Assembly: GCA_030457765.1 (NCBI GenBank)
Contig: JAKDUK010000017.1
Location: 1 to 45,003, forward strand
Source of the DNA: Marinobacter sp.
GTDB lineage: Bacteria; Pseudomonadota; Gammaproteobacteria; Pseudomonadales; Oleiphilaceae
Length of the DNA: 45,003 nucleotides
Direction: 5' to 3'
Made by a program: the position numbers and the translations under genes
Notes under the pieces: generated by a model
Told to the model about the DNA's origin: nothing
Database searches by the model: none
Seen by the model: the letters and a program-made list of their open reading frames with translations, nothing else
In this document: positions 17,300 to 25,128 of the stretch, piece by piece
Position numbering within the stretch: position 1 is the first letter of the stretch
Layout: each line of letters opens with the position of its first letter

Positions 17300-18085
17300 T
17301 CAGCCCAGCGTGGCATCCAGGAACATCATCACCACAAAGCCTACCAGCAGTGAGAAAGTCGCCACGGTTTTATAGCTGTTGCGATGTGTTTCCGGAATGA
17401 TTTCATTGCTGATAATGAACAGCATGGCCCCGGCGGCAAACCCCAGAGTCCAAGGCATTATTGGTTCTGCCAGCCATACCAGTGTGGCACCGAATACCCC
17501 GCCAATGGGTTCGGCCAGGCCGGTCAGTAGTGCAATAATGAAAGCTCGGGTCCGGGAGTATTGAATAGCCATTAGTGAAAGCGCAACGGCAAGACCTTCC
17601 GGAATGTTCTGTATGCCAATGCCCATGGCCAGTACATAACCGTTGCGCACGTCGCCCCCTGCAAACCCAACGCCCACAGCCATACCTTCCGGGAAATTAT
17701 GCAGCGTTATGGCGATAACAAAGAGCCAGATGCGGCGTATGTGCGATGCATCAGGGCCTTCTGGCCCAAGGTTAAAGTGCTCGTGAGGAAGCCTCTGGTG
17801 GATGTAGTAAAGAGCGCCTGCACCGGACAATATGCCGAGTATAACCAGCAGTGCCGCAGCCCAGGTTGAGCCCAGTAATGCCTCACCGTGCTCCAGCCCC
17901 GGAAGCAGTAGCGAGAAAAAGGAAGCGGCCAGCATCACGCCCGCAGCACCCGCCAACATGCTGTCCTGCAGCCGTTCAGTCAGGGATTTGACGAAAAATA
18001 TCGCCAGCGCGCCTATGCCGGTTGCAAGGCCAGCTAGCAGGCTTGCCAGTGTACCAAGCCAGACAATACTGATATCGGTAGTCAT
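17300..18085 (-). CDS. ZIP-family divalent metal transporter
   Basis: A 261-residue membrane protein with about eight helices. The paired metal-site motifs LHNFPEGMAVGVGF and NIPEGLAVALSL in consecutive helices are the hallmark of ZIP transporters (ZupT class), which import zinc or related divalent metals. A histidine-containing stretch in the long loop before them (HQRLPHEHFNLG) may bind metal. Its ATG overlaps the stop of the upstream hydrolase gene in an ATGA arrangement, so the two are translationally coupled. Confidence 0.92.
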   Translation of the reverse strand: MTTDISIVWLGTLASLLAGLATGIGALAIFFVKSLTERLQDSMLAGAAGVMLAASFFSLLLPGLEHGEALLGSTWAAALLVILGILSGAGALYYIHQRLPHEHFNLGPEGPDASHIRRIWLFVIAITLHNFPEGMAVGVGFAGGDVRNGYVLAMGIGIQNIPEGLAVALSLMAIQYSRTRAFIIALLTGLAEPIGGVFGATLVWLAEPIMPWTLGFAAGAMLFIISNEIIPETHRNSYKTVATFSLLVGFVVMMFLDATLG

Positions 18086-18987
18086 AAAAGCGGGGCTTTT
18101 CTTTTTAAGGTCATACGTTCAAGCTCCAGCTTAATATGTGCGAATAATTGGCTTTGAAAGTTTTCGGCCAAAGGATACAGGTGGCCGGTGTCGGGCATCA
18201 GTGTTAATTCTGCACGTGGAAGTTGCCCGGCCAAATGCCTAGCGTAGTCTACGCGCACAAATGCGTCTTCTTTCCCCTGAAAAATCAGAACCGGTGTGTG
18301 TACGTCTTTCAGGCTGAACCCCCAATTTTCAAGCTCGGCTAAAAGATCTGTGGCAATCGCTTTTCCGCCGCTTTCGAGGCAAAGCATTTGATCGCGTTGA
18401 AAAGTGTCTTCCTCGAGTAATAAGCTCAGCAAGTTCCGGTCGGCTGAGTTAACCAGATGTTTGGCTTCTCGCATATATAGCCCCGGGTGACGGCGAGAAA
18501 GATAGGCTACCAGTTGCGCTACAAGCTTCACCAGCCAGGGGCTATAGCGGGCCAGCCGTGGCCCCGGCCAGCGTGTTTCTTCAAGTAGCTTATGGTGCCC
18601 CGCATACTCTGAAAAGTTTGTGTAACCGGATAGGCACACGCCCAGGTCCACTCTGTCTGTTAATTTATAGCAGCAGGCAAGTGTGCGCGAGCTGCCGCTG
18701 GACCAGCCAAAATGACTGAATCCCTCTAACTTTAGGGCATCTGCCAGTTGCTCAATATCGTTGGCGTAATCCAGCAGCCTGCGCCCGGGCTGATAATCCG
18801 AGTTGCCAATGCCGGGACGGTCAGGGGTAATAATTCTGAAGCTGTGCTGCAGCGCCTGTTTGTGGAAAAACTCACCCTGCAGCCGGCTGCCCGGCATTCC
18901 GTGGCCAAAAATCAGTGGGTAGCCTAACGAATCGCCAACATCGGTATAGGCTAGTTTACGGCCATCGCGCAAAACCAGATGTTTCAA
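18082..18987 (-). CDS. Alpha/beta-fold hydrolase
   Basis: A 301-residue hydrolase. It has the oxyanion-region motif GHGMPGSR, the nucleophile elbow GWSSG (Ser96), an acid in GKEDAFVRVDYA and a catalytic histidine in PDTGHLYPL. Substrate is unknown. The start is a TTG overlapping the TGA of the upstream lipoprotein gene (TTGA); no in-frame ATG exists before the conserved GHG motif, so TTG is likely real. The chain lipoprotein-hydrolase-ZIP overlaps at both joints and forms one operon on the minus strand. Confidence 0.88.
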   Translation of the reverse strand: MKHLVLRDGRKLAYTDVGDSLGYPLIFGHGMPGSRLQGEFFHKQALQHSFRIITPDRPGIGNSDYQPGRRLLDYANDIEQLADALKLEGFSHFGWSSGSSRTLACCYKLTDRVDLGVCLSGYTNFSEYAGHHKLLEETRWPGPRLARYSPWLVKLVAQLVAYLSRRHPGLYMREAKHLVNSADRNLLSLLLEEDTFQRDQMLCLESGGKAIATDLLAELENWGFSLKDVHTPVLIFQGKEDAFVRVDYARHLAGQLPRAELTLMPDTGHLYPLAENFQSQLFAHIKLELERMTLKRKAPLL

Positions 18988-19481
18988 TCTGTTTTCTCAG
19001 TCGGGCTTTTTGAGCGAGACAGCGTTGGTTCGCAGCCAATTACCTGTCGGGCCTTTCTGTTTGCATGCAGATACCAGCGCTTGCCCGGCTTGGTAAACGT
19101 TTGCGGTGTAACACGAAAGTTTGTTGTTTCCATAGTGGCAGGGATAGGTGTGCCATCAGCATGGCGGTAAACACAGCTTGTACCCAGAATGATGGACGTA
19201 GCTGCGGGCAGCTCTATAAAGCCATCATCCCGAACCCGGGGGCTTTCACCATCGACACTGACAATTTTGAGGCAGGGGCCAAAGTGAACCCGGCTCTGTT
19301 CACTCAAATTTTCGCTCAAGCAGTGCTGGGCGCTGATAAAAATAGAGTGATGGCTTTTCCCTTCCGCAACGGAGGGCAGGTTTTCGTTGCTTGGCTCGCT
19401 AGCAGAATGGTTACCTGATAACGACTGACAACCCACCAATGTAAACAGGCAGGCCAGCAGAAGCGTGGCGATAGGCTTCAT
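18984..19481 (-). CDS. Predicted lipoprotein, function unknown
   Basis: A 165-residue protein whose N terminus MKPIATLLLACLFTLVGCQS is a lipoprotein signal with lipobox LVGC. After acylation it would be anchored in the outer or inner membrane. The mature part is polar with no motif I recognise; two cysteine pairs may form disulphides. Start 19481 follows AGGAG; an upstream in-frame start would give a less typical signal. It is the first gene of an operon with a hydrolase and a ZIP transporter. Confidence 0.75.
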   Translation of the reverse strand: MKPIATLLLACLFTLVGCQSLSGNHSASEPSNENLPSVAEGKSHHSIFISAQHCLSENLSEQSRVHFGPCLKIVSVDGESPRVRDDGFIELPAATSIILGTSCVYRHADGTPIPATMETTNFRVTPQTFTKPGKRWYLHANRKARQVIGCEPTLSRSKSPTEKTD

Positions 19482-19541
19482 CAAAACTCCTTGTTGCAAT
19501 GAACAAAACGGAATTGTCCGGGAACAAGGGGTTAGTTTAGC

Positions 19542-20207
19542 TCAGCTTGCCCGCCCAAACATCCGTTCGAAGAAGCCAGCAGAGCGCACATCGGGAATGG
19601 GGAGGGTGTCTACTTCGTTCATGGCTTTGCGCCAGAAATGCTCAGGCGTGTCTAACTCAGCCACCTGTGCCCGCTCTTCAGGGCTGTAATGGTTGTGTTC
19701 TCCCGCAAGACCTTTTGCCAGTAGCTCCTGTGTCCACAGATAGATTGCGCCTCTTACAGTTTTCAGTAGGCGTGAGTAAACGTCGCGGCTCAGGTTGATT
19801 GCCAGCTCTGCAGTTAAGTTAATCTGTTTTTGCAGAACAGCCATATCATCTTCGTCTAGCAGTAGCCGATTACCGTCGCCTTTTTTGCTATTAACGCAGA
19901 TTTTTTCCAGGGACTTGGTGCCATCAATCAGATCAAGATGACCATATTCCTGTGTTTGTTGATCACTTACAGGGGCGGGTATCCAACCGTATTGCGGGGA
20001 TTTCGCCACAATATGGCCAGGTAAGTTCCTGCGATAGAGCGGCGCAGCATCATGATCTTGATAACCTTCTAGCTCAGCACGTAGCCAGGCAGCCATTTTT
20101 TTATGGCGTAGCATCATGGCAAGCGTGATAGCCGAAGGCATGATTTCATCAAGCAGCTCGCCCGAATCCTGGGTGCGTTCGCCGAGATAATTGGCAGATG
20201 CAGACAT
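19542..20207 (-). CDS. AbiTii-domain-like protein
   Basis: A 221-residue protein. Its N-terminal half resembles the AbiTii domain as I remember it: a run of helices followed by MAAWLRAELEGYQ (39-50) and, after a loop, YGWIPAPV (73-80), then a helical C-terminal part with LLKTVRGAIYLWTQEL. AbiTii is named from abortive phage infection systems but also occurs in proteins of unknown role. Only this one domain is visible: no nuclease, NTPase or partner gene is adjacent. Its upstream ATG follows GGAG, and it is a stand-alone unit. The assignment is from memory of the family and unverified. Confidence 0.6.
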   Translation of the reverse strand: MSASANYLGERTQDSGELLDEIMPSAITLAMMLRHKKMAAWLRAELEGYQDHDAAPLYRRNLPGHIVAKSPQYGWIPAPVSDQQTQEYGHLDLIDGTKSLEKICVNSKKGDGNRLLLDEDDMAVLQKQINLTAELAINLSRDVYSRLLKTVRGAIYLWTQELLAKGLAGEHNHYSPEERAQVAELDTPEHFWRKAMNEVDTLPIPDVRSAGFFERMFGRAS

Positions 20208-20420
20208 GTTTTCTCCTTAGTGGAGGCAGGCCCGCAGGCGCCACCATCGCATTTTTGTTGTTGTGAAGCTTCCGGCCGTGTCAAACCAGTTGTATTTTGG
20301 GTGTGCTGATGTTTAAAAAGTAGACAATAAAGGTGGGTGGCACCGTTGTAGAAAGTTATCTCTTTGTAACGCTGAGTAATCAGCCTCTGCAGGCTTGCAT
20401 GCTGACGCCCTTCAAAACTC

Positions 20421-21227
20421 TTACATGCCGGTGTCGGTGCTCTCAAAGATTTTATCGGCAGAGGCAGCGACAAAGCCGTTGTAAAGAGTACCGCCGGGTG
20501 TTGGGTAGCGCCTTGCAAATTCGTAATAGCAGCTGGGGATAGTCATTTCCCGGTCGCTGAACCGCACTGAAACCCGATCGGCCATGGTGGAGGACTGTTC
20601 AAGCAGGTCGTCAGGGGAGCCCTTTACCTCACCGCCGGACCCATTCACCAAAAAGCCGTTGTCTTTCAACAGCTGGTTTATGTCAGCGACTGTCTCAAAG
20701 TTGTGCAGATGGTTCACACTTACGGTGAAATGATTTGCTCGGTAGCCCCAGGCCGCAAGCCAGGCGGCATATTCGCTCTCCTTCAATAGCTCACGGTAGG
20801 TGTCGTAATCCAGTTCCCAATGCCGACCGGAATATAAAAAAGTGTCTGCGTGAACTTGTTCTTTTGTTATCCCCTTAACCAGTTTGTTTACCAGTGCCTG
20901 AAGTTCCGGTGAGCATTGCTCTGTGAGTAACTCTGAAATGAACACTCTCGGAGCTTTTGGGTCCTCGTGTTCATAGTGTCGGGCGTAAAGCTTTTTGCCT
21001 TTGAAGTGGTACTCGCCCCCTTCCCGGTAGCCCAGGGTAAGAAAGTGCTCTGCAAGAGCGTCTAGGCCAACGGGCGCCAAGTTGAACGTTCGCAGCGCGA
21101 TATGATCGTTGATAATCGCGCGGCCTTCTTCGGCACCTAAAAGCCGGTGAATGTGTGCAGCCGAAGGTGTAACGTTTTGGTAATTCTGCCAGAGGTTTTC
21201 GAATAAAACAGTGTGATCAGTATGCAT
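20421..21227 (-). CDS. DUF1338 domain protein
   Basis: A 268-residue DUF1338 protein. The conserved INDHIALRTF (39-48, with His42) and the following strand-helix pattern identify the family. Characterised relatives such as HglS/YdcJ are iron-dependent 2-oxoadipate dioxygenase/decarboxylases of D-lysine breakdown, but those are about 460 residues; this shorter form may act on a different oxoacid. Its start overlaps the end of astA by 11 bases, so the two are cotranscribed and probably serve one amino-acid pathway. Confidence 0.85.
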   Translation of the reverse strand: MHTDHTVLFENLWQNYQNVTPSAAHIHRLLGAEEGRAIINDHIALRTFNLAPVGLDALAEHFLTLGYREGGEYHFKGKKLYARHYEHEDPKAPRVFISELLTEQCSPELQALVNKLVKGITKEQVHADTFLYSGRHWELDYDTYRELLKESEYAAWLAAWGYRANHFTVSVNHLHNFETVADINQLLKDNGFLVNGSGGEVKGSPDDLLEQSSTMADRVSVRFSDREMTIPSCYYEFARRYPTPGGTLYNGFVAASADKIFESTDTGM

Positions 21228-22353
21228 AGCTTAACTCCGTGGCCATGTATCGGGTTTGTGCACGCTTAACCTGGTTTAAAGACAGAATACGAGCGAGGCT
21301 GCCGTTTCCAAGGCGTAGTTTTTCAGCAAGGGCCGAAGGGACAGTTAAAGCTTCTGGCCTTTGGCGGCCTGCTTTATTAGGGATTGATGCAGCCGATACG
21401 CGGGATGTGATGGTTGCCCGAAAATCCGCGATACCCGTATTGGTAATCAATGTTGGTTCGTTTTGCGGGTAGCTAGTGGGCTCGCCGCTACGGTTGGTTC
21501 CCACGGCGGTGTCGTCAATTTTCACCACGCAGGCAGAAGAGGATCTCACGCTGCCAATATCCGACAGGTCACATTCAACGGTTGGCCCGCCATCAAACAA
21601 GTCTACGAACCCTTTGTGCTGAAATCCCTCGGATTCCAATATTCTAAGTGCTGGCCGGGTGTGGTTGTGCACCTGGCTCAGAACGGCGCGGGCATCCGAG
21701 CTCATCAGGCAGGTATAAAGCGGGTGAGATGGCATGAGCTCTTCAATGAAATCCGTGTAGCCTGAGCCAACCAAATGAGTTGCCTGGTCAAACTCCATAT
21801 CAACAAAATGAGTTTTCAGCCAATCCCAAAAGGGCGACTGGCCAGCTGTATTGGAAACGCCGCGCATTTCGGCAATTACCTTGTCTGAAAAGCGTTCCGG
21901 GTGCAGTGCCATAAACAGAAAACGCACCCGGGAAAGAAGTTTGCCCGCATTGGCTTGACGAAATTCTGGCCGCAAATACAAAGAGCAGATTTCAGAATAG
22001 CCGGTGTAGTGATTGCAGCGAGTGAGTGTTTCTACGCTTCGGAGAAGATCAAGATCTCGCGAATGATGGGTAACCGTGTTGCGCCGAAAATGATAAAGGG
22101 GTCGGGTATGGCCGGCGTTAGCTTCTATGCCAGTCGTTCCCAAGATATCCCCGGTTTGCTCGTCTTCCAGTACAAACAGGTAATGCTCGTCGTCTGGCGT
22201 TGTAACCCGGCGCTCAAAACTTGCCATGGAATGCGCAACTTTAAGAGCCAAGGCATCTTTGTCTGGCATCAGAGAGGTAAATCCTGGGCCGGACTCCATG
22301 GCTATCTGGAAAAGCGCATCCAGATCCTTGTCGCTAACTGGTCGAATGATCAT
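21217..22353 (-). CDS. astA: Arginine N-succinyltransferase AstA
   Basis: A 378-residue member of the AstA family, which transfers succinyl from succinyl-CoA to arginine in the first step of the AST catabolic pathway. The N terminus MIIRPVSDKDLDALFQIA, then TGIEANAG, EICSLYLRPEFR and FDGGPTVECD are family hallmarks. The longer open frame from 22404 is rejected because the family begins at MIIRP. The protein is about 35 residues longer than E. coli AstA because of a C-terminal extension. None of the other AST genes (astB-E) is in this window, so it is either an orphan or a regulatory unit distinct from the rest of the pathway. Confidence 0.9.
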   Translation of the reverse strand: MIIRPVSDKDLDALFQIAMESGPGFTSLMPDKDALALKVAHSMASFERRVTTPDDEHYLFVLEDEQTGDILGTTGIEANAGHTRPLYHFRRNTVTHHSRDLDLLRSVETLTRCNHYTGYSEICSLYLRPEFRQANAGKLLSRVRFLFMALHPERFSDKVIAEMRGVSNTAGQSPFWDWLKTHFVDMEFDQATHLVGSGYTDFIEELMPSHPLYTCLMSSDARAVLSQVHNHTRPALRILESEGFQHKGFVDLFDGGPTVECDLSDIGSVRSSSACVVKIDDTAVGTNRSGEPTSYPQNEPTLITNTGIADFRATITSRVSAASIPNKAGRQRPEALTVPSALAEKLRLGNGSLARILSLNQVKRAQTRYMATELSYAY

Positions 22354-22400
22354 GGGCTGCAACCTGACATTGTTTTGGGACAGTATGAATGGATGCCCTG

Positions 22401-22422
22401 TCAAATTGCAGCTGCAATTTGA
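22401..22422. promoter_or_regulatory. 22-bp perfect palindrome, likely operator between astA and an Lrp-type gene
   Basis: TCAAATTGCAG followed immediately by CTGCAATTTGA: 11 bases and their exact complement with no spacer. It sits at the midpoint of the divergent region, 48 bases from each start codon. The position and symmetry strongly suggest a binding site for the adjacent Lrp/AsnC-type regulator controlling both genes. Confidence 0.7.
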
Positions 22423-22470
22423 GCGAAATGCGCTACTCTATTTAGCATAGTGACTAACAGGGTGAGCGGA

Positions 22471-22899
22471 ATGATAGGAAAGCAAGATCAGAAGCTGCTG
22501 ATGCTGCTAAGAAAAAATGCTCGAGTCAGCATTACGGATCTGGCCAAGGCTCTGTATCTATCGCGTTCAACCGTGCAGAACCGTATTGCACGGCTGGAAG
22601 CCAGCGGCGTGATTAGCGGATACTCGGTTCAGTTGGGGGGCGCTTATACGGCCAGCCAGGTACAGGCCCATGTTTTAATCAAAGTCGCGCAAAAGCTGAC
22701 TGCGCGAACAAACTCGGCTCTGGAAGGTATGAGCAGTGTATCTCAGCTTTTCTCGGTAAGTGGGGAATACGACCTGATTGCGATTGTGCAAGCGCAATCT
22801 CTTGAAGAGCTAAGCACCGTGTTAGATGACATTGGCAACCTTGGCGGCGTGGAGCGCACCAACTCGTCGGTGGTGCTAGAAACCCGTTTTCGGCGATAG
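22471..22899 (+). CDS. Lrp/AsnC-family transcriptional regulator
   Basis: A 142-residue regulator with an N-terminal helix-turn-helix (KLLMLLRKNARVSITDL, ALYLSRSTVQNRIARL) and a C-terminal AsnC/RAM ligand-binding domain (VSGEYDLIAIVQAQ). The ATG at 22471 is used because it begins the family sequence (MIGKQDQKLL) and is preceded by GAGCGG; an upstream in-frame ATG at 22450 exists. It is divergent from astA and likely controls it through the 22-bp palindrome between them. The ligand, perhaps an amino acid such as arginine or lysine, is inferred. Confidence 0.88.
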   Translation: MIGKQDQKLLMLLRKNARVSITDLAKALYLSRSTVQNRIARLEASGVISGYSVQLGGAYTASQVQAHVLIKVAQKLTARTNSALEGMSSVSQLFSVSGEYDLIAIVQAQSLEELSTVLDDIGNLGGVERTNSSVVLETRFRR

Positions 22900-22980
22900 C
22901 ATTCCGTCTGGCCAATCAGTCGTTGCGTTGGGCGGGTAGCAGAAAGAAGTGATCTGGGAAATTTTGATCGTATAATGCAA

Positions 22981-23016
22981 AACGCCGGTGCCTCCTGTAA
23001 AGGAAGCTCCGGCGTT
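22981..23016. terminator. Bidirectional terminator after the Lrp-type gene
   Basis: AACGCCGG (22981-22988) pairs with CCGGCGTT (23009-23016), and the inner bases extend the stem with one mismatch. A T run follows on the plus strand and another on the minus strand. It stands between convergent genes. Confidence 0.75.
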
Positions 23017-23036
23017 TTCAGTCGGGCTAATCGTTC

Positions 23037-23062
23037 AGAGCCGCACTATTCAGTGCAGCTCT
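23037..23062. terminator. Second hairpin between convergent genes
   Basis: AGAGCCGCACT (23037-23047) and AGTGCAGCTCT (23052-23062) form an 11-bp stem with one mismatch and a 4-base loop. A weak T-rich stretch follows on the plus strand. It may back up the upstream terminator. Confidence 0.5.
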
Positions 23063-23082
23063 TTGGGTTTGCTCAACTTTTA

Positions 23083-23274
23083 TCAGTGACCACCCTGCAT
23101 TTGAGCGAGGTCTGTTACAGCTACGGCCTTGCGATTAAAGGAACGCAGTTTACGGCTCATGAACTGAACTGCCATCTTAGCCGCCGCACGAGTATGCTGG
23201 CTTCTCACCGCAGTACTGTTATGGAGGATGCTGGATGGTAGCGGTTGTACGGTTGCGATATGTGTATGAGTCAT
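23083..23274 (-). CDS. Small basic protein of 63 residues
   Basis: I do not recognise the family. Translation is supported by a strong Shine-Dalgarno (AAGGAGGAAG) seven bases before the ATG at 23274. The protein has a neutral start (MTHTHIATVQPLPSSIL), a basic amphipathic stretch (FMSRKLRSFNRKAVAV) and a short tail (DLAQMQGGH). The size and basic helix recall DUF1127-type proteins, but the characteristic C-terminal motif of that family is absent. It is divergent from a LysR gene, 127 bases away, and may be its target. Confidence 0.55.
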   Translation of the reverse strand: MTHTHIATVQPLPSSILHNSTAVRSQHTRAAAKMAVQFMSRKLRSFNRKAVAVTDLAQMQGGH

Positions 23275-23401
23275 AGCGACTTCCTCCTTATCTGGTGAGT
23301 TAATTACGGGGCTTGTCCGAATTTAAGTTAATACTAAAGGTGTTTTTATGCAGTTTAAATACGTTAAAATCCCTACCCACGTTGCAAATACGCAGTAGCT
23401 T

Positions 23402-24301
23402 ATGGATTGGGATTATCTTCGATATATACACGCTCTGGCAATAGGTGGAACCCTCGCTAAAGCCGGAGAAATACTGGGTGTGCACCAAACAACGGTTTTG
23501 CGTCGGTTAGACCAAATGGAAGAATCGTTGGGTGTGCAGTTTTTTGAACGAAACCGTGATGGATTGCAGCTGACTCCGGTAGGGGAAACCGCATTCCGCA
23601 ATGCCGCAAAGCTGTCGGTTGAGATGGAGAATCTCGAACGCAAGCTGGTAGGGCAGGATTCGGCGCCAGTAGGCAGAGTCCGTTTGGCGGCAGAAGACAC
23701 GATGATGAGCGAATTGCTTGGGCCAGTTCTGGCAGAACTGGTGCGCGAGTTTCCAGACATTGAATTGGAAGTGTTAACGGATAACGACGTAGCAAACCTC
23801 AGCCATCGTGAGGCAGATCTGACCTTGCGCCCCGAAAACAAACCTCAGGCAACTCTGGAGGGTGAGCGCATTGCTTCAATTGAGTCGGCTGTTTACGGTT
23901 CTGCCGCGTATTGCCGGCGTAACCGCGATATGGACATTGAGAACCATGCAGACGAGTGCATCTGGATTATTCCGGATGACACCTTCAGCCACCTGGCAAC
24001 AGGGCGGTGGTACCGCAAGCAACTGAAAAGCGTGAGCTCGGTGATTCGCTGCAATAGCTTGCATGCAATGCACACGCTGGCTCGGGCCGGGGCTGGCTTG
24101 GCTGTTTTGCCATGTTATCTGGGTGAAAGCGCTAAAGAACTGCGCCGCCTTTCAGACCCGATAGAAGGTGAAAGTGTCGATCTTTGGTTGCATGTACACC
24201 ACGATACTCAGCAAATGGCCAGGGTTCGTATTGTGATGGAGTTTCTGGTGGAGCGCCTGCAGGCTCAGGCGTCTGTTATTGAGTTCAATCCGGGGGCCTG
24301 A
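23402..24301 (+). CDS. LysR-family transcriptional regulator
   Basis: A 299-residue LysR-type protein. The N-terminal winged helix is MDWDYLRYIHALAIGGTLAK, then GVHQTTVLRRLDQMEESLG; the C-terminal part is a periplasmic-binding-like effector domain. The sequence WDYLRYIHALA and the effector region resemble regulators near small membrane or basic genes in Pseudomonas relatives. Effector unknown. It is divergent from the 63-residue ORF, so that gene or itself may be the target. The Shine-Dalgarno is weak. Confidence 0.9.
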   Translation: MDWDYLRYIHALAIGGTLAKAGEILGVHQTTVLRRLDQMEESLGVQFFERNRDGLQLTPVGETAFRNAAKLSVEMENLERKLVGQDSAPVGRVRLAAEDTMMSELLGPVLAELVREFPDIELEVLTDNDVANLSHREADLTLRPENKPQATLEGERIASIESAVYGSAAYCRRNRDMDIENHADECIWIIPDDTFSHLATGRWYRKQLKSVSSVIRCNSLHAMHTLARAGAGLAVLPCYLGESAKELRRLSDPIEGESVDLWLHVHHDTQQMARVRIVMEFLVERLQAQASVIEFNPGA

Positions 24302-24319
24302 TGGTTCAGCCATTCGCCT

Positions 24320-25039
24320 TCAGCCGCAGAATGGCCAAAATTGATACCAGTGCCAGCACTGGAATTCCTGCTCACAGGATTTGAGCTGGTTGTCGTAACG
24401 AAAGGCACGGTTCTGGACCCTTTTAGCCAGAGCCGTTACCGTCGGCTTGCGGGCATAGGTTTTTCGGGCGTAACCACCCCGGCCTTCGTGGTAGGCCAGG
24501 TAGAGCCGGCGCGGGCTGTGAAAGGGGATGTCGAGTTGCCGGTTGGTAAGGTGGTTGTACCAGCCGACAAAATCCAGCGCGTACTCCATATCGGTGCGCA
24601 CGGTGAATAAACCATCGCCATTGGCAGCAAGGTATTCTCTCCAAGCTGGGTCCAGAGCCTGAGCGTATCCGTATGCGGTGGAAGGCCGGCTCCAGGGGAT
24701 AAACCCCCATAGCCTGGTTCTGGGTGGCTGGGCGTGGCTACGGAATGAAGACTCGTAGTAAACGAAAGCCATCTGGGTGGCTATGGGCGTACCCCAACGA
24801 GCCTGAGAATCACTGGCGTAGTCATACCAAACCGTGTGTTCCCGAAAAATGTCGCACACATCTTCTGGGTTGACGGGCGGGTTGGGGGCCAGCAGGCTGA
24901 AGCGCAGCGTTGCCCAAGTGCCTATCAGCACCCCAAGAACGGGGAGGCCGTACCATTTCCCCCGGGACAGCCACCGATTACGCCGTGTTTGCCGCCGTTT
25001 CCTGCGTGGTCGTAGTGGTTGCCAGAATTTTCCTACCAA
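24320..25039 (-). CDS. SLT-fold lytic transglycosylase-like protein with N-terminal membrane anchor
   Basis: A 239-residue protein with a strongly basic N terminus (RPRRKRRQTRRNRW), one transmembrane helix (LPVLGVLIGTWATL) and a periplasmic domain. The domain carries FVYYESSFRSHA, where the glutamate corresponds to the catalytic residue of SLT transglycosylases, and AYGYAQALDPAW, the equivalent of the GLMQ motif. This is the pattern of a divergent SLT subgroup. The start is TTG, preceded by GGAG at a good distance; no ATG alternative fits. It is divergent from the DUF2059 gene. Confidence 0.75.
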   Translation of the reverse strand: MVGKFWQPLRPRRKRRQTRRNRWLSRGKWYGLPVLGVLIGTWATLRFSLLAPNPPVNPEDVCDIFREHTVWYDYASDSQARWGTPIATQMAFVYYESSFRSHAQPPRTRLWGFIPWSRPSTAYGYAQALDPAWREYLAANGDGLFTVRTDMEYALDFVGWYNHLTNRQLDIPFHSPRRLYLAYHEGRGGYARKTYARKPTVTALAKRVQNRAFRYDNQLKSCEQEFQCWHWYQFWPFCG

Positions 25040-25128
25040 ACTGTCATCTCCGGAACCCGTGGATTGCTTGCTCAGGGGAGGGTGGGCGTGTCATAAACAC
25101 AACATCCACCAAACAGGATGATAGATAA

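Noticed and set aside
22419..22448. A TTGAGC/TAGCAT promoter for the Lrp-type gene
   Set aside because: Match to consensus is poor and the 18-base spacing is only marginal; a TTGACA on the other strand also lacks a partner -10.
22975..23241. Plus-strand frame of 88 residues across the hairpins
   Set aside because: It spans two terminator hairpins and overlaps the better supported 63-residue minus-strand gene.
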